From the NCBI GenBank assembly GCA_009763385.1, contig CM019823.1, positions 92,143,104-92,207,103 of the forward strand: DNA of 64,000 bases, written 5' to 3'. The notes under the pieces were generated by a model. It saw only the letters and a program-made list of their open reading frames with translations. It had not been told where the DNA came from and ran no database searches. The DNA is from Coix lacryma-jobi var. lacryma-jobi (lineage: Eukaryota > Streptophyta > Magnoliopsida > Poales > Poaceae). Shown here piece by piece: positions 32,666 to 44,801 of this stretch. A program made the position numbers and the translations under genes. Each line of letters begins with the position of its first letter. Within the stretch, counting starts at the first letter, position 1.

Positions 32666-35072
32666 TTTTTTTTCTCCTTTCACCAAAGAGACTCCTTTTA
32701 GCTTTAACAACAGGGATATGTCCCAAGTTTCAGTGTGTAAGCTAAATGGAAATTTTCACCAACATAAGCCTTATTTTGGTGACAGTTTTGTTAATATAAA
32801 GTTTCTGGTTATATTTTCTTGGTTAGCTATTGATAATTCTTGCGTATTGTATAACATCCAGACCTCTTTAATGAGCAAAGGGTTACTCTAATAGTTACCT
32901 TGCACCGCACTCCTACATTTTGAAGTTGGTTAATGAATGGTCTTAATACTCATGGTCAACCTTTAATTTTGAGGACATATACAACTCACTCAGTGACTAT
33001 ATAAAACCTTCATTCATGTTGGAGCAATAGGTTGAACCTGATCATCAAGAGTTGTGGAATTGTATCCTCTTTGTCATAGTTACACTATTTTCTTGTGCTG
33101 AAGAGAAATGTTACTACCTTTGGTCATAATTATATGACATTAGGGTCATCAAATCAAATTGACTTGAATGTAATTCCTAAGTCATATAGCAATGACTAGA
33201 GCCTGGAGGTAGTATTACATAAATAAGCATTTGTGACTCGGTTGTCGGTGTGCTTGCATCGTTCAATTAGTCATCTCTTTGCTTTAACGTGTTTAGTTCT
33301 GATTCAGTTCAGAAACAGCACATTTAGAGTTTCAGATTTGGAGCTGTTTGCAATGTCTTGGCTAATGAATATTTCTGGTTCATTTAGAAGTAATACTAGG
33401 TAAATGTCCGTGCATTGCAATGGAAATGCTTCGCTTCTGCGAGTGCAGTACATGCCATGAGTGTATTGGATTCGTTGGTGTGTCACTTAGGCAATAGTGG
33501 GTGTATTATTTGTGTCAGCTGCTTGATTTCCAATTTTTGTATTATCCTTTTAATAGGGTGTACAAAATAAGTTATTAGGTAATTGGCACCACATAACAGA
33601 TAAAGTGATTGTTTCAAAAGCCACAGAGATTTAAGCTCACAGCCATTTTGCAGCTATGCTGTCTTTTAAAATTCTTCTATGTAGCTTGTTGGAACAATGG
33701 TATTCTTCTCTGTTTTATGGCAAGTCAGGTCATCTCGCCAAGTAGAAGTGGCAGGAGAAAATAGCAGCATCTCAACCATCCCATCAGTGACCAATCTCCA
33801 AGTAATCATTATTTGCCTGAATAGTTTTCTTGCATTAGTTTCTACTAATTCAGTATCCTATATGCTAGACCTAAAACTTGCATTGATTAACTTTCTCTTT
33901 CTGGAATAGAGTTCGACAGTAGCACTTGTTCTCTGTTTCAGTAGCTTTTGCAGTTTCTGTATCCAAATAGTTCAGAGAACATTTAAGTTTCTTTTATATT
34001 TTTTAATTAGGATCAAACTGCGTTAGTTCCATACAAAGGACATATGTTCTGTTAGCATGTCAACTATATGGATAGATTTGTGCAATTATTGCCTATACGG
34101 CAGAGTGTTACATGTGAGCACGTGGCGTTATACGGCAGTGTTACATGTCAACTGAACACATATGTAGGTTAATAATTGTATTATGAATAATTGGCTGGTG
34201 GTAGGTTTACAGAAACTCTAGGAAAAAGAACACAGATACAACATCTGCAAGTGTTATATTTGCCTGGCTATAGTCACAGTAGGTCATACGTTGTTTTTTT
34301 ATCTGATGCAGTGATGCCTATCACTTTGCAGTTTCTCACTATTCTTGTGGCCGGTTTCTGGTTGCTGAAACAGCAAAATTCATCGATGCCAGACTTGAAT
34401 GGTACCTTTCTATCTCATCTAGGTTGAGCATAGTTGCACTTGATATTCTTTTGGGTATGAACTTTGATCAATAGGGTTAGGGAATTTAGAACTTTGGTGA
34501 CTATACCTCCTTTGTATAGCAAGATATGTGTTCAGATTTGAAAATAGATTTAATGAGCAATGACAAAGTGAATCCATGTTTTGCATGGTTTACTTGATCA
34601 TCAGGTTTGGATTTCCTAGAGATGTTTCTTGTTCTTTTACATGTGTGCTTCTACTAAATGGGCATATGCACACATGTAGTTGTTGTTCCAGCATTTTAGG
34701 AATTTTGATCACTAATCTACGCTGAACTAATGGTACTAGATGATCTGTCTTGATCTTTTGTTGATTGAACCTTGCCGATAATTATATTTAGCCCAAATCC
34801 ATGCATGGGCTCTGTCACCTCCCGTCCCTGTCTGGATGTCTTCTCGACACTCGTGGTGGAGGCCGAGGCTGCAGCTGCTGCAATGGAGGGCGTTGAAATC
34901 CCCATGGTGGACTTGCCATCGCCATGCGACCACGACGCTGACCCATACCAAACGGTGTTTCTGAGGTCCTAGGTGTATTTTCCTTTTCTTTTCCTGATAA
35001 TATGCTTTTTGTGATGCTTGTGTAGCTTCCTGGGCCCTGTCATTGTTCTTTCATACTGTATTCTCTATCTCT
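32666..35072. other. Host-like noncoding DNA with exon-like fragments
   Basis: Continuation of the DNA interrupted at 13478. No complete gene. Three short stretches look like exon pieces. About 33727-33802 is open and followed by GTAATC. About 34332-34400 is preceded by GCAG, followed by GGTACC, and reads FLTILVAGFWLLKQQ. 34790-34971 reads VFSTLVVEAEAAAAAMEGVEIP and stops at TAG. They could be pieces of a captured gene. I cannot name it, and the frames are too short to be sure. Confidence 0.3.
33396..33430 (-). mobile_element. Helitron-like 3' terminus, minus strand
   Basis: On the minus strand CATTGCAATGCACGGACA is followed by TTTACCTAG and then a host T. A short hairpin followed by CTAG and insertion before T is the Helitron 3' signature. 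The body would extend to higher coordinates, but I could not fix a 5' end. Confidence 0.5.
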
Positions 35073-35379
35073 TCTCTATCTCTATCTACAACTAAAAAAT
35101 TGGGACTGAAATCATCAACCGGCTACCTTCGCTTGCTTCGCTTCGCTTCCCCTGGCGCTCGCTCGCTCGGACCGTGCGTGGTGGACCCGACCCTCCAATC
35201 ACGCTCCATCCTCGAGCGATTTTGCTCCAATCACGTTGCCTCCCCCTCGCCCACGCCGCCGCTTGCACACGCCTCCCTCCCTGCGTGCCGTCCACCTCCA
35301 CCTTGTCATTCGCGCCCGCGCCGCTGCCCTCATCCTTCGCTTGTTCGTGTCACCACCGCGGCACTGCCCATGACCTAGC

Positions 35380-37667
35380 TGTAAGTGCATCTAGCCCTTA
35401 GTGGGTTTTGGTGAATTGAGTGACAACATAATTAAAGGTCTAACAAGTTTGCTAAGTGTATCAAAGGTTCAACAACAAAAGCAAACTTGATGGTATTCCA
35501 CATAGTGTTGAAATGAAGGCCAAAATTGTGTATTGTTGTATTGGAAGATCATGGAAACAATCTTGTTCAAGCAAAAGACAACAATGCAAATAGAGTTGAT
35601 GATATGGCTTCTATGTTGTGGGTTATCATGGCATCATGAGAAAGCAAGCATATTTGGCAAATGACAAATGAGACATGGATTAATGATTTTGGGTTGGTCT
35701 CAACAATGGGTTGCTTTTCATGAGCAAGATGAGTTTGATAGTGAACTAGCCTTGATCAAGGTTGAAGAATGAATCAAGAATGCATAAGTGAGTAAATGTC
35801 AAGCAAAGGTCAAATGACAAGGACTTAACTCATATTGGATATATGTCATCTCTACATTGGTTTGCGTGTATGGATAAATATTTGGAGAATCACTTTGCAT
35901 TGATTTGATCAAGCTAGAAGTATGAAGATGGAGATTGAAGTGAGTGTTGAGTGTCAAGCCAAAATAGAGAGAATGTAAGGAACCGTGAATTGGCTTGACC
36001 ATATTGATGTTGATTAATATATGACACCCTATGTGAAGCTTGATTGATCTCAACATTTATATCTATAAGATGTTCAAGCAGAGATCACAATATTGAAGTA
36101 ATGATTATTCAATGGATGCTTAATGTGATGTGACTTGAGTATGTCTTGAAAGGGTGAAGATAGCAAGGAAAGGGCTTCGAGGTACTAAGCGAAGGTGAAG
36201 GTCAAGGAGACCGAGGTACTATGACTAAGGTGAAGAAGAGAGTACTTGCATTGAGTCGAGGAACTATTCAACCTATGAGGAGTCATATTGTGTTGAGGAT
36301 CAAATCATTAGTTGAAGTGACTTGAATCCATGGATTGAACTCATATGTGTGGAAATGGTTCAAGTCACATGCTCAAGGTGTGCTTGCTCAAAGAAAGGAG
36401 ACAAAGATGATTGCAACCCATTTTGAAGTGATATCAAGAAGAAATGGCATATGAAGACATTGAAGACTCAAATGGTTATATTTTCTTTATCTTGAGTATA
36501 GTTATGTCGTACTATCAAGGGGGATGCAATACGAATCATAGACAAGTCTCAAGTGCTCAAACTAACCGAACCCGAGTGCTAACATGAGAGAAAACACTTA
36601 GCACTGCACCTGCACTTGTTGATCTTGGGCTTGTTCTCTGTAGGGTTGGATAGCCCTCGAAACAAGCTTTCCGGAAAGTCCAAGATCACTAAAATCGGAG
36701 TTCAGAGTAAAAAGTTATGGCGTTTTTCGTGAGGTCACCTATGCTGTCTCAGGGAGCTGCGGCAGTGCTGCTCTATCGAGCGGCAGTGCCGCTCCCCGGC
36801 AATGCCGGGCTAAGTGCGGTAGTGCCGGGCCTGTACAGCCAGTAACGGCTAGTTTTTGACCTCTAACGGCTAGTTTCGAGTGTGGGGGGTATATATACCC
36901 TCCCCACGCCTCCAGGTGAGGCTGCTTGTGCCCAAAACATTTCTAACACATCTCAAGCCTTTTGAGAGCTCTCCCCAACCTTCTCTTTATGAGAATGACA
37001 TGCTTAGTGCATGATTAAGTGTTGGGGCTGTATGATTAAGAGCTAGAGAGCAGATTAGAGTGTTCCGAACCTTGAGCACTTGTCGGGCTTCGTCGATCTT
37101 CGTTGTGCATCTTTTACACTTGGAGGTGAAGCCTCCTAGACGGCTAGGCGTCGCCCGTCGAGCTCCCGTGCTTGTGGTGAGCAGCGGGAAGTTTGTAATC
37201 CTCTTGTGCAGCTAGTGGAATCACCCCTCACTTCAAGAGTTCACTCTATTGATTTGAGAACGAGGGCAAGGCAACCTTGGTGGTAATCCAATCCTTTGTG
37301 GATACCTCAACAACATGAACATAGGCAAGCCTTGGTGGCGAGCTGAACCATGGGATAAATCTTGTGTCTTGTCCTTTATGTTCTGAATTGCAATATTTGT
37401 GTTCCACTCGATCTACTTGGTTGTGAGTGTTTGTGAGTGCAGGTACTTAGTGGACTTGCTGCTAGTAATCTCCAAACACATCTCCAAGTTGGCCTTAAGC
37501 TATAACCGAAGGCATAACTGTTTGTGTGCTCTTTGCACCGAGCGGCAGTGCCGGGCTTCGAGCGGCAGTGCCGGGGAGCAGCAGTATCGCTCAAGGTTTT
37601 AACATCTGTTTGAGCTGATTTTTAACAGGCCTATTCACCCCCTCTAGGCGACATCAAGGTCCTTTCA
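35380..37667 (+). mobile_element. SIRE-lineage solo LTR
   Basis: A 2,288-bp block from TGTAAGTGCATC to GGTCCTTTCA with perfect 5-bp duplications CTAGC at 35375-35379 and 37668-37672, and no internal region. It arose by recombination between two LTRs. It resembles the gag-only SIRE LTR in layout: GGTTTTGGTGAATTGAGTGACAAC near the start, word arrays at 36764-36840 and 37539-37592 (GCGGCAGTGCCG type), the AACGGCTAG doublet and TATATATA at 36889, the GGAGG hairpin at 37122, and CACCCCCTCTAG near the end. Sequence identity outside these landmarks is low, so it is a different family. Confidence 0.92.
36764..36900 (+). promoter_or_regulatory. Solo LTR palindromic words and core promoter
   Basis: GCGGCAGTGCCGC and GGCAATGCCGGGC words (about five) lie just upstream of two TAACGGCTAG motifs (36844 and 36864) and a TATATATA box at 36889-36898. 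The same word family recurs in the transcribed part at 37539-37592. Confidence 0.7.
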
Positions 37668-39773
37668 CTAGCCGTCAACCGCTTCCTCTTCGCCGATGAA
37701 TCCGGCGAGTCGGTGACAAGCACGGCGAGGGCCGTGTGTTTTAGTTCACGCATCAGCTCCTCTCTAGCCGCCTTGTACCACGGTCCTTCCCGACGAGCAC
37801 GCGCTCGCGGAGTCTACAAAGCGTCGCCTCGGGCAGCCTCGACACCGGCGCCTACACCGCCGAGATCGAGCTGGAGGCGTGCACGAACGACAATAGCCCG
37901 CTTGCCATGACATCATCGACGCTCATGGCAGGCTCCCCGCACTACAGTGGCACAATCGCAGGTGGCGCCTGCAGGTATGGGGAGGTGCCGCACTAGGCTC
38001 TGGCTGCCGCGGCGCTGCGCTCGGGCATGGTCAAGAGGTGGAGCGGCCATGTGCCGCCGCCGGCAACCGTGCGCTGTGTGTTGGATCTGATCTAAATACG
38101 TCGGCAACTAGGTATGCCAACCCCATCTCTTCCCTTCCTGTTGTGCGAAACGAAGCAGTCAACCCCTCCTAAACTAATTGGCTATTTGTATTTGGATCTG
38201 ATCTAATTATGCCTGCTAACTTCGATTCTTTTCACCCATGTCCTATATTGGATGTGTGCCAGCAGTCTGTGCACTTTTTACTGAATGTTGGTGCACCAAA
38301 TTTTTCCCAATCAGATGTTGAAATTGAAAATATTTTTGCGTGGTTGATGCCGATTTAGTTTCGCACAATGGGATAAAATATCTAATGCAGTACATAAGTA
38401 AATAGGGTTGCAATGGCTGATGCTCCAAGTATCTAATTGGAGTTGACGCCTCCCCTCCTGAAGCCTATTTATTCTGTTTATTTTAGCTTTTGAGCCATCA
38501 ACCAATCGGATAAAATATGGCTACTCAAAGAATTCTTCATGGTTGATGCCTATTTAGTTTGGTCAGATTAATGCATGTTTGGTACGAACGAATATATGGT
38601 CTCATTGAATGTTACAAACACAAACTTTTGATGACAGGTTAAGATAAATTATGATATGGTCTTCCTGAAATGTTTTTCCCTCATATTATTGGACCTTTTC
38701 ATAACCAATATGATAAAGTATCAAGTTTTGGTATGTTTCCATTGGGTTTATATTATGTCTGACATAGTTTTGCTTTGACTTTCTTTGAAGATATATAACA
38801 CCCAACAATAATGCTTTGCTGACTATGACTTAAGTTACTGTTCTATTTTCAGACTCTAGAAAACTGGTATTTACATGTGGGACAAGGGTATATGCAGATG
38901 ATTATATTAAGATGGATTAGTGCAAATATTTGTACGAAAAGGTGTTCCCTTTGATCTTGACCTCTCTAAGCACTAAACTGCACTATGCGGAAGTTCTTTG
39001 ATGATTATTTAACCATGGTCCTCTTATTGTATTAAAATTTTATGCAGATTATGTTACATGTTATCCTATAATAATCTAATTACTCAGATGGTACATGTTA
39101 TTATGTAACAATCTTTTTTTATATTCCCGATGCAACGCATGGGCATTTACCTTTTCTATAAAAAATTGATAACAAGAGATGATATGTATTTTTTGTATGT
39201 ATGTTGGCTATGGTCGGTTGGCAGTGGTGGCAGCAGAACTCCTGCTCATGCTTTGTGGCGTCGGTTCAGTGTTCATATGTTGCTTGTGGTTAATGTTCTG
39301 GAGTCAAAACTGACACATGTCACATCTGAATTCTAAGTAGGATCAACGATGATTTTTTCTTAGAAGTTTAGTGCCTCATGTTTATATGTATTTGTAGTCA
39401 TCTACTGCTTTTCACAAATTTGATTAATATTTGATCACTAATCTATCATAAGATTTTCTATGTATACTCGTAGCAACGCATGAACACTAAAATATAGAAC
39501 TAATCTGCTTCATCCATAACTATGTTAAGAACCATGAGTACAACTACAACCTAATTCTGCTATCATCTTGTGGTTAGGCACTATTGCTTTAACGATATTT
39601 GGTGCTTAAGGAGCATGTCACTACTTATCCTGATTTAAAATTGCTGGTTCATTTCCTAATCAATGAAACATTATCATATTTGGTGTACCAATACTATCCT
39701 CTTCGACGTCTTTGTAATTTTTTTTATCCAGGTTCAGATTATTGTAGCTAAGTTGCCTATGGTTATTTTGTTG

Positions 39774-39863
39774 TTTCAGATTAGACAACTTGTTTATGAC
39801 TCTTTTCAGATCAGATAGCTTGTTTACGGCTCTTTTCAGATCAGATAGCTTGTTCAATAGATC
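39774..39863 (+). repeat. 30-bp tandem repeat, three copies
   Basis: TTTCAGATCAGATAGCTTGT-type units start at 39774, 39804 and 39834. The first is more diverged. Confidence 0.85.
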
Positions 39864-39935
39864 AAGTGCTACTATTTTTTTTATAACTGAATGCAAGGCT
39901 CTTTTGAGGTTTTAGGAAATAGGAAACTATATAGT

Positions 39936-40005
39936 TTCTGTGTATTTCTAAATTATTATAAGCAATTTGTTTTCTATGTATTTCTAAATTATTATAAGCA
40001 ATCCA
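39936..40005 (+). repeat. 36-bp tandem repeat, two copies
   Basis: TTCTGTGTATTTCTAAATTA at 39936 and TTCTATGTATTTCTAAATTA at 39972, each running to ATAAGCAA. Confidence 0.85.
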
Positions 40006-40770
40006 TCCAAAAGTATCTGTGCTATGAGGTATTTGGTGCTGCAGCCTGCAGCTGCCACCCAGTAGCAACTGCACAAAGAGGAACATCAGGAGAAGTCGAT
40101 GGGATGAACAAACTTCAGACCGACAAAGTCACAACCAGATAGCCAGATAGGTGACAATAGGACTGCTTTGCATGCTGGTTCCCAGGATGACAAGCTCGAA
40201 ATGCTTCCTGTTTTCCCCGTTCATACTTTAGATCCGAAAGTAAAATCTTCTTTTGGGGTTGCTGGTTGTGGATTTCAGTTTTATTTTTAACTCATGGATG
40301 GTGAGATGGTATGTTTCTGGCACACTAGGTTAATTTTTAGTTGTTACGACATGCAATTAGCACCAAAGAGAACCTAATAGTGAAGCAAGCTAAATTATTC
40401 ATGGTTGCTATTATCCTGTTAAACTGAAGCTCATGTTTTTTTGGCTCGAAACATATTATGATTAGATACAAATTAGTCCAACCTTTTCATGTCCGGTTCC
40501 TTTGCTGGCCGATTTCTTTTCAGGCCTGGCCAACATAAGTTGTACGAGATTATCTTCTATGCTATATTAGTTCCACAAATAAAAACACAATGAATTATCG
40601 CTTACTTCTCCTTTGTCTAGGTCAAAGAATTATAGGTTTTGGTGTTAATTATTTGTGATGACATTAGATTAGATTTTACATATATTATACTCGTGTAATT
40701 GTATGTCATAAGATGTTTTATACTTTTGTATTTGTATTTTATATATCCGTAGCAACGCACGGTTACTTAG

Positions 40771-41942
40771 CTACTAAATCAAAATAACAATAGAATGTAT
40801 GCGGCTCAAACTAGTTTAACTTTAATTGAGTTTACATTGAGTAATATTAATATTTATACTTTTAACTAAGTTTACTATGGAAGTATATTTATAATTAATT
40901 TAAAGGTACTTATTTTGAATTATAATTGTTAGTCATTTTTTATTTAATTTTGGTAATCTTTAAATTATCTAACTCCTTGAGAAAATTAGAATTATATTTT
41001 TCGAGAAGGATGAAGTATTCGTCCTAAAATAAGTGTTGCTATGGTTTTCATATTGATTGAACTTTTTAAAATTTACCTATATTTATAGAAAATATTAACA
41101 ACATTTGTATCTCCAAATAAGTTGATTGACAAAATAGATTCAATGATTTATCTTATGATACTAATTATCTGCTATAATTTTTAATATTTTTTTATATGTT
41201 CTGTCCAGGTTAAAAATATTTGTCTCTTTGAAAAGCGAAAATAACACTTATTTTGGACAGAGGAAATATATAATTTGGTCACTATTTTATTTAAATAATC
41301 TTCTTTAAATTTTAGAGCTTTTTAGCTTACTTTTAAGGTCTAAAACTCGAATGTGAGGTGAGCTAAAGTTTAGAGCTAAGTTTAGACTGTCTATTTAGAG
41401 CTAAGTTTAGACTATCTATTCACGTAGACTCTGGCGTGATCAGCCCAGGTTTCACACACGAGATGCGACAATATGCGAATGTGCTTCCGTAATCAAATAA
41501 ACCATGCATCCACCAGTCATAGCAGAAACAAGAGAAAAATGGGATTGGCGAGCTAGGCTCGGTTTCACTAATTTGCAGCGAAATGGTCACCCTAGCTGTG
41601 CTATTAATTGCAAACGAAATCGTCGCGAGGTGTGGGCTTGTCAGTTGTCACCACGTCCTTATATAGAGGTCAGCGTGCAACCCTTTTCTCTATAGATCAA
41701 CTTGAGGTCCTAGTCATTCTTTTAAAAAATATTACTCAGTCTCATTTTTTTAAAAAAATACTCGGTCTCATTTCGAACGTGAGTCATTTTCGATCTCATT
41801 TCGAACGTGAGTCATTTTCGATTTATTAAGAAATGCTAAAACGACCTTGCTGCATATTGCAATTGGTACACATTGCAAGAACTTTACCAGTTGTATATCA
41901 TTAAATTTAATTAGCAAGGGTTACAAACGTACGTAAAATAAA
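40771..41942. other. AT-rich intergenic DNA, no gene seen
   Basis: Mostly AT-rich sequence with MITE-like phrases (for example AAATAAGTGTTGCTATGGT at 41028 and AATAACACTTATTTTGGACAG at 41251, an imperfect inverted pair). Two short tandem duplications occur: TAGAGCTAAGTTTAGACT at 41382/41396 and TCTCATTTCGAACGTGAGTC at 41766/41794. No coding sequence is supported. Confidence 0.4.
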
Positions 41943-43002
41943 GGCAAATAACCATTTTGGCCCCTGAACTATCGCACAAGGCTCAATTTAGCCCCTGAAC
42001 TATCAAAACGTCCAATTTAGTCTTTAATCTTCGGATTTGCATCTCAATCTCATCTATGCTCCTTCATTGCTCGACATGTGGACAACTCTAGATGCAAATT
42101 GACTCTCCTGCCCTCTCCCTAATTCTTCACCTCGCGTGGCCGTTCACGGAGATACCGTCTCCACTGTTTCCTCCTCTCGGCTCGCCCACTCTTTCTTCTT
42201 CATCAGACGATAGATGAGGCCAGCCACCGGATCCACAGCTCCCTCTACCTCCTCGATTTTAGGCCGCCCTTTATAGTCTAGGGTCGGCTGCGGGCTCTTT
42301 GAGTCCTAGTCGGATTCTAGGAATGAGTCCTAAACTAACAGTTTCCTACTCTTTCCTATTACAATCCAACTTGGATGTGGAAAACTTCACGTTGCTTCGC
42401 TTCGTGTCTTGGTTTAACCTGGTGGTGGGATCGTCAATCGGGCCCACCATCTTGTATTCCCAGTTCATAGGGAACCCGTAGGATCCCCTATCGACACCCG
42501 TGGAGGCCAGCCGTCGTGCGTGTCTCCATGGATTTATCTAGGGAGGGGTGAGGGAGACGTCCTTAATTTTGAGAAGGCAACCGAGCTATTGTAATAGATG
42601 AATTAGCTTCTGTACGTAATCTTCCTACCTGTTCTCTTTCTTGCAGATTAGTTTGGTGGACCTTCCAATATTTCCTGATATATTAGTAATTACCTGCTAT
42701 GGAGTCTTTCATTATCTCCCCAAACCAAAAATCTAACCAACTTGTGCAGCCGCCATGGAGAAAAGAAAAGGAAGGAAAGAGCGGAGAAAAAAGCCGTGAA
42801 GGGGTGCCTGCCTGGTAAAGAAATAAGGGAGGGGCAAGTTAGACATTTTTGCATGTCATTTGTCCAGATGGCTAGCTATCAAGGCGAATGGATGAGATTG
42901 AGTCAGAAATCGTAAGATTAAGGGTCAAAGTGGACGTTTTGATAGTTTAGGGACAAATTGAGCCTTGTACGATAGTTGAGGGGCCAAAACGGCTATTTTG
43001 CC
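41943..43002. mobile_element. Mutator-like element with long TIRs and 9-bp duplication
   Basis: Perfect 9-bp duplications TAAAATAAA at 41934-41942 and 43003-43011. The left end is GGCAAATAACCATTTTGGCC and the right end GGGGCCAAAACGGCTATTTTGCC. Terminal inverted repeats extend about 115 bp, sharing TGAACTATC, CAAGGCTCAATTT, ATCAAAACGTCCA and CTCAATCTCATC. The inside (about 42090-42860) has no transposase. It holds GC-rich sequence and a stretch like LTR DNA (GAGTCCTAGTCGGATTC), so it could be a Pack-MULE or a nonautonomous MULE. The TIR length and 9-bp duplication make the superfamily call fairly safe. Confidence 0.85.
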
Positions 43003-43347
43003 TAAAATAAACATAGGAAACAACTGTTACATATACTATGTGCGTTTCGAATTACAATTCACTTAGCTTCATCTTAACTCTAACAAACTCCTCTAATTTT
43101 GATCATTTTTTTAAAAAATATATTAAAATCTAAAAGTTCAACTAAATCCTATCAAATTTTAATTTATAAATTATTTAATGAAACCATCACCCTACGTCCG
43201 GTCCTCCGCTATTAATTGCAAACGATATGGTCGTGATACGTGGGCTTGTCAGTTGTCACTATGTCATTACACTGAAGTCAGTTTACAGTCTTTCTCTATA
43301 TGAACTTGAGGTCTTATTCATTTTAAAAAAATACTCAATCTGATTTT

Positions 43348-43446
43348 GGGACTATTCGCTTGAACTTATTTCGATTTCGATTGTTTGAGTAGTATTCTGT
43401 GAGAGACAATACTGCAGTAAAGCTGATAAGTTCAAGCATAGCTCTA
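43348..43446. mobile_element. Small MITE-like inverted repeat
   Basis: GGGACTATTCGCTTGAACTT at 43348 and GATAAGTTCAAGCATAGCTC at about 43424 form imperfect inverted ends around a 50-bp AT-rich middle. The phrases resemble a common grass MITE, but the duplication is not resolved. Confidence 0.45.
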
Positions 43447-43579
43447 TCTTTAATTTATTAAAAAAGAATAACCCTAGGTCCTGATCGGCCGTCTTGCCGT
43501 GCTTGCTTCGATTTGATCGGGCGGGCTTGTGGGATAGGATCGGCGGCGCAAAAATAGTTTTCGCTTCTATTTATTAGTT

Positions 43580-43865
43580 TAAGGTTTATTTCTATAAATA
43601 AAATAAGAATGAGAACAATAGAAAACTAAAAAATAAAAAGAGAAAGAGAGAATAAATAGATGTAAGAAAAAATAATAAAAAGACAACCAAAGAAAAAGGT
43701 AAAATATAAATAAGAAAAAGAATAATAAAATAAAATAAAATAAGAATGAAAACATTGAAAACTAAAAATAAAAGAAATATGAAGAATAAATAGAAGGGAG
43801 AAAATAACAATAAAAAGAAAAAGAAAGGAAAATAAATAAGAAAAGAATAAGAAAAAAGAAAACAG
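43580..43865 (+). repeat. A-rich low-complexity tract
   Basis: Nearly pure A/G/T with AAATAAGAA and AAAGAAAAAG words. Open frames on the opposite strand (poly-Phe/Leu) are composition artefacts. Confidence 0.85.
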
Positions 43866-43910
43866 TAGGGCCTCCCGCACGGTTTCCGCGCTCTTGATCG
43901 GCGTGATGCT

Positions 43911-44801
43911 TGTTAGAAGTTTATCTATTTTCATTTTCTATGTTTAATTTAATTCAAAATTATAGCAGTAAATTCGTGACAATAAATATGTGCATGTGTG
44001 AACTACCAATGATAAATACGATGAATATACTTATCAAATTTATTAGCACAAAAATCTATATATAACATTAAGATTAGGAAAATATCCAGTAGAGAGACCA
44101 TGCTCGTGGCACCGGTGTCTCCATGCGCACTGGTCGACATAGTATATTGCTCGAAGTCGCGGACCATGGTTGATGTAGGATTATGTTCGCAGTGCAGTCC
44201 ATTGAACGTCCACCAGGAAGAATAGTCGATCGCAGGAAAGAAGAGCCGATCACCGGAAAGAAGAGCCGATCACCGAAGAGCATAGTCGATCGGATCAATA
44301 GTGAGCAGACGCATTAGACACTCCCCAGAAACCTCATCGCTCAACACACCCGAGTAGGTGTCTCACACACAGTGATGGTTCCGGAGGCCTAGTCTCCCAA
44401 CTCTCCGAGCGCGCAGAGAATTGGGACGAGGATGACACAGAGCAACACAACAGCAGCAAGGTGGAGTTCTTGGTTCTATCTCTTCTCTTACCAACGAGTG
44501 GAGTTCTCCTTTTATGCAACAACCACAGAATATGAAGATGAATAGCTACACATGGAAAGATAATATCCATCATGGCATTATCGTTTACTAGTAACTCATG
44601 AAACTAACAAATCAGTTATCAGTTACTAGTGACATAAAACACTAAGACATTATATAATGGTCATCATGCTCATAATACTCATCAAACGGTAAGTTACACT
44701 CAATAAAGGACCCAATAAATTACACCTGACATTAACTTTGTTCTTGAAATTTTCTTTGATTCAATTATTGAATAAATTGAAAAACCTAATTAAATCCAAC
44801 A
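43911..44801 (-). repeat. 3' LTR of the decayed copia element
   Basis: Starts TGTTAGAAGTTTATC and ends AAATCCAACA on the plus strand. It aligns with 49198-50060 throughout, with many substitutions and small gaps, so the element is older than the others. It includes AAAGAAGAGCCGATCACCGG in near-tandem copies at about 44237-44275. Confidence 0.85.

Larger units (their letters stand above)
35073..40770 (+). mobile_element. Helitron-like copy 2, containing a solo LTR
   Basis: A 5'-like end TCTCTATCTCTATCTACAAC followed by TAAAAAATTGGG lies at about 35077. GC-rich exon-like DNA follows at 35100-35379 and continues at 37668-38100 after the solo LTR. The AT-rich part at 38105-38320 matches copy 1 at 12480-12770. 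3'-type hairpins occur at 39114 (CCCGATGCAACGCATGGG) and 40747 (CCGTAGCAACGCACGG), with a weaker one at 39468. Which is the true end is unclear: a clean CTAG followed by T is not seen after them, and two elements may be nested. No helicase is encoded. Confidence 0.4.

Noticed and set aside
43592..43934. Minus-strand Phe/Leu-rich membrane-protein-like frames
   Set aside because: They are the reverse of an A-rich low-complexity tract.
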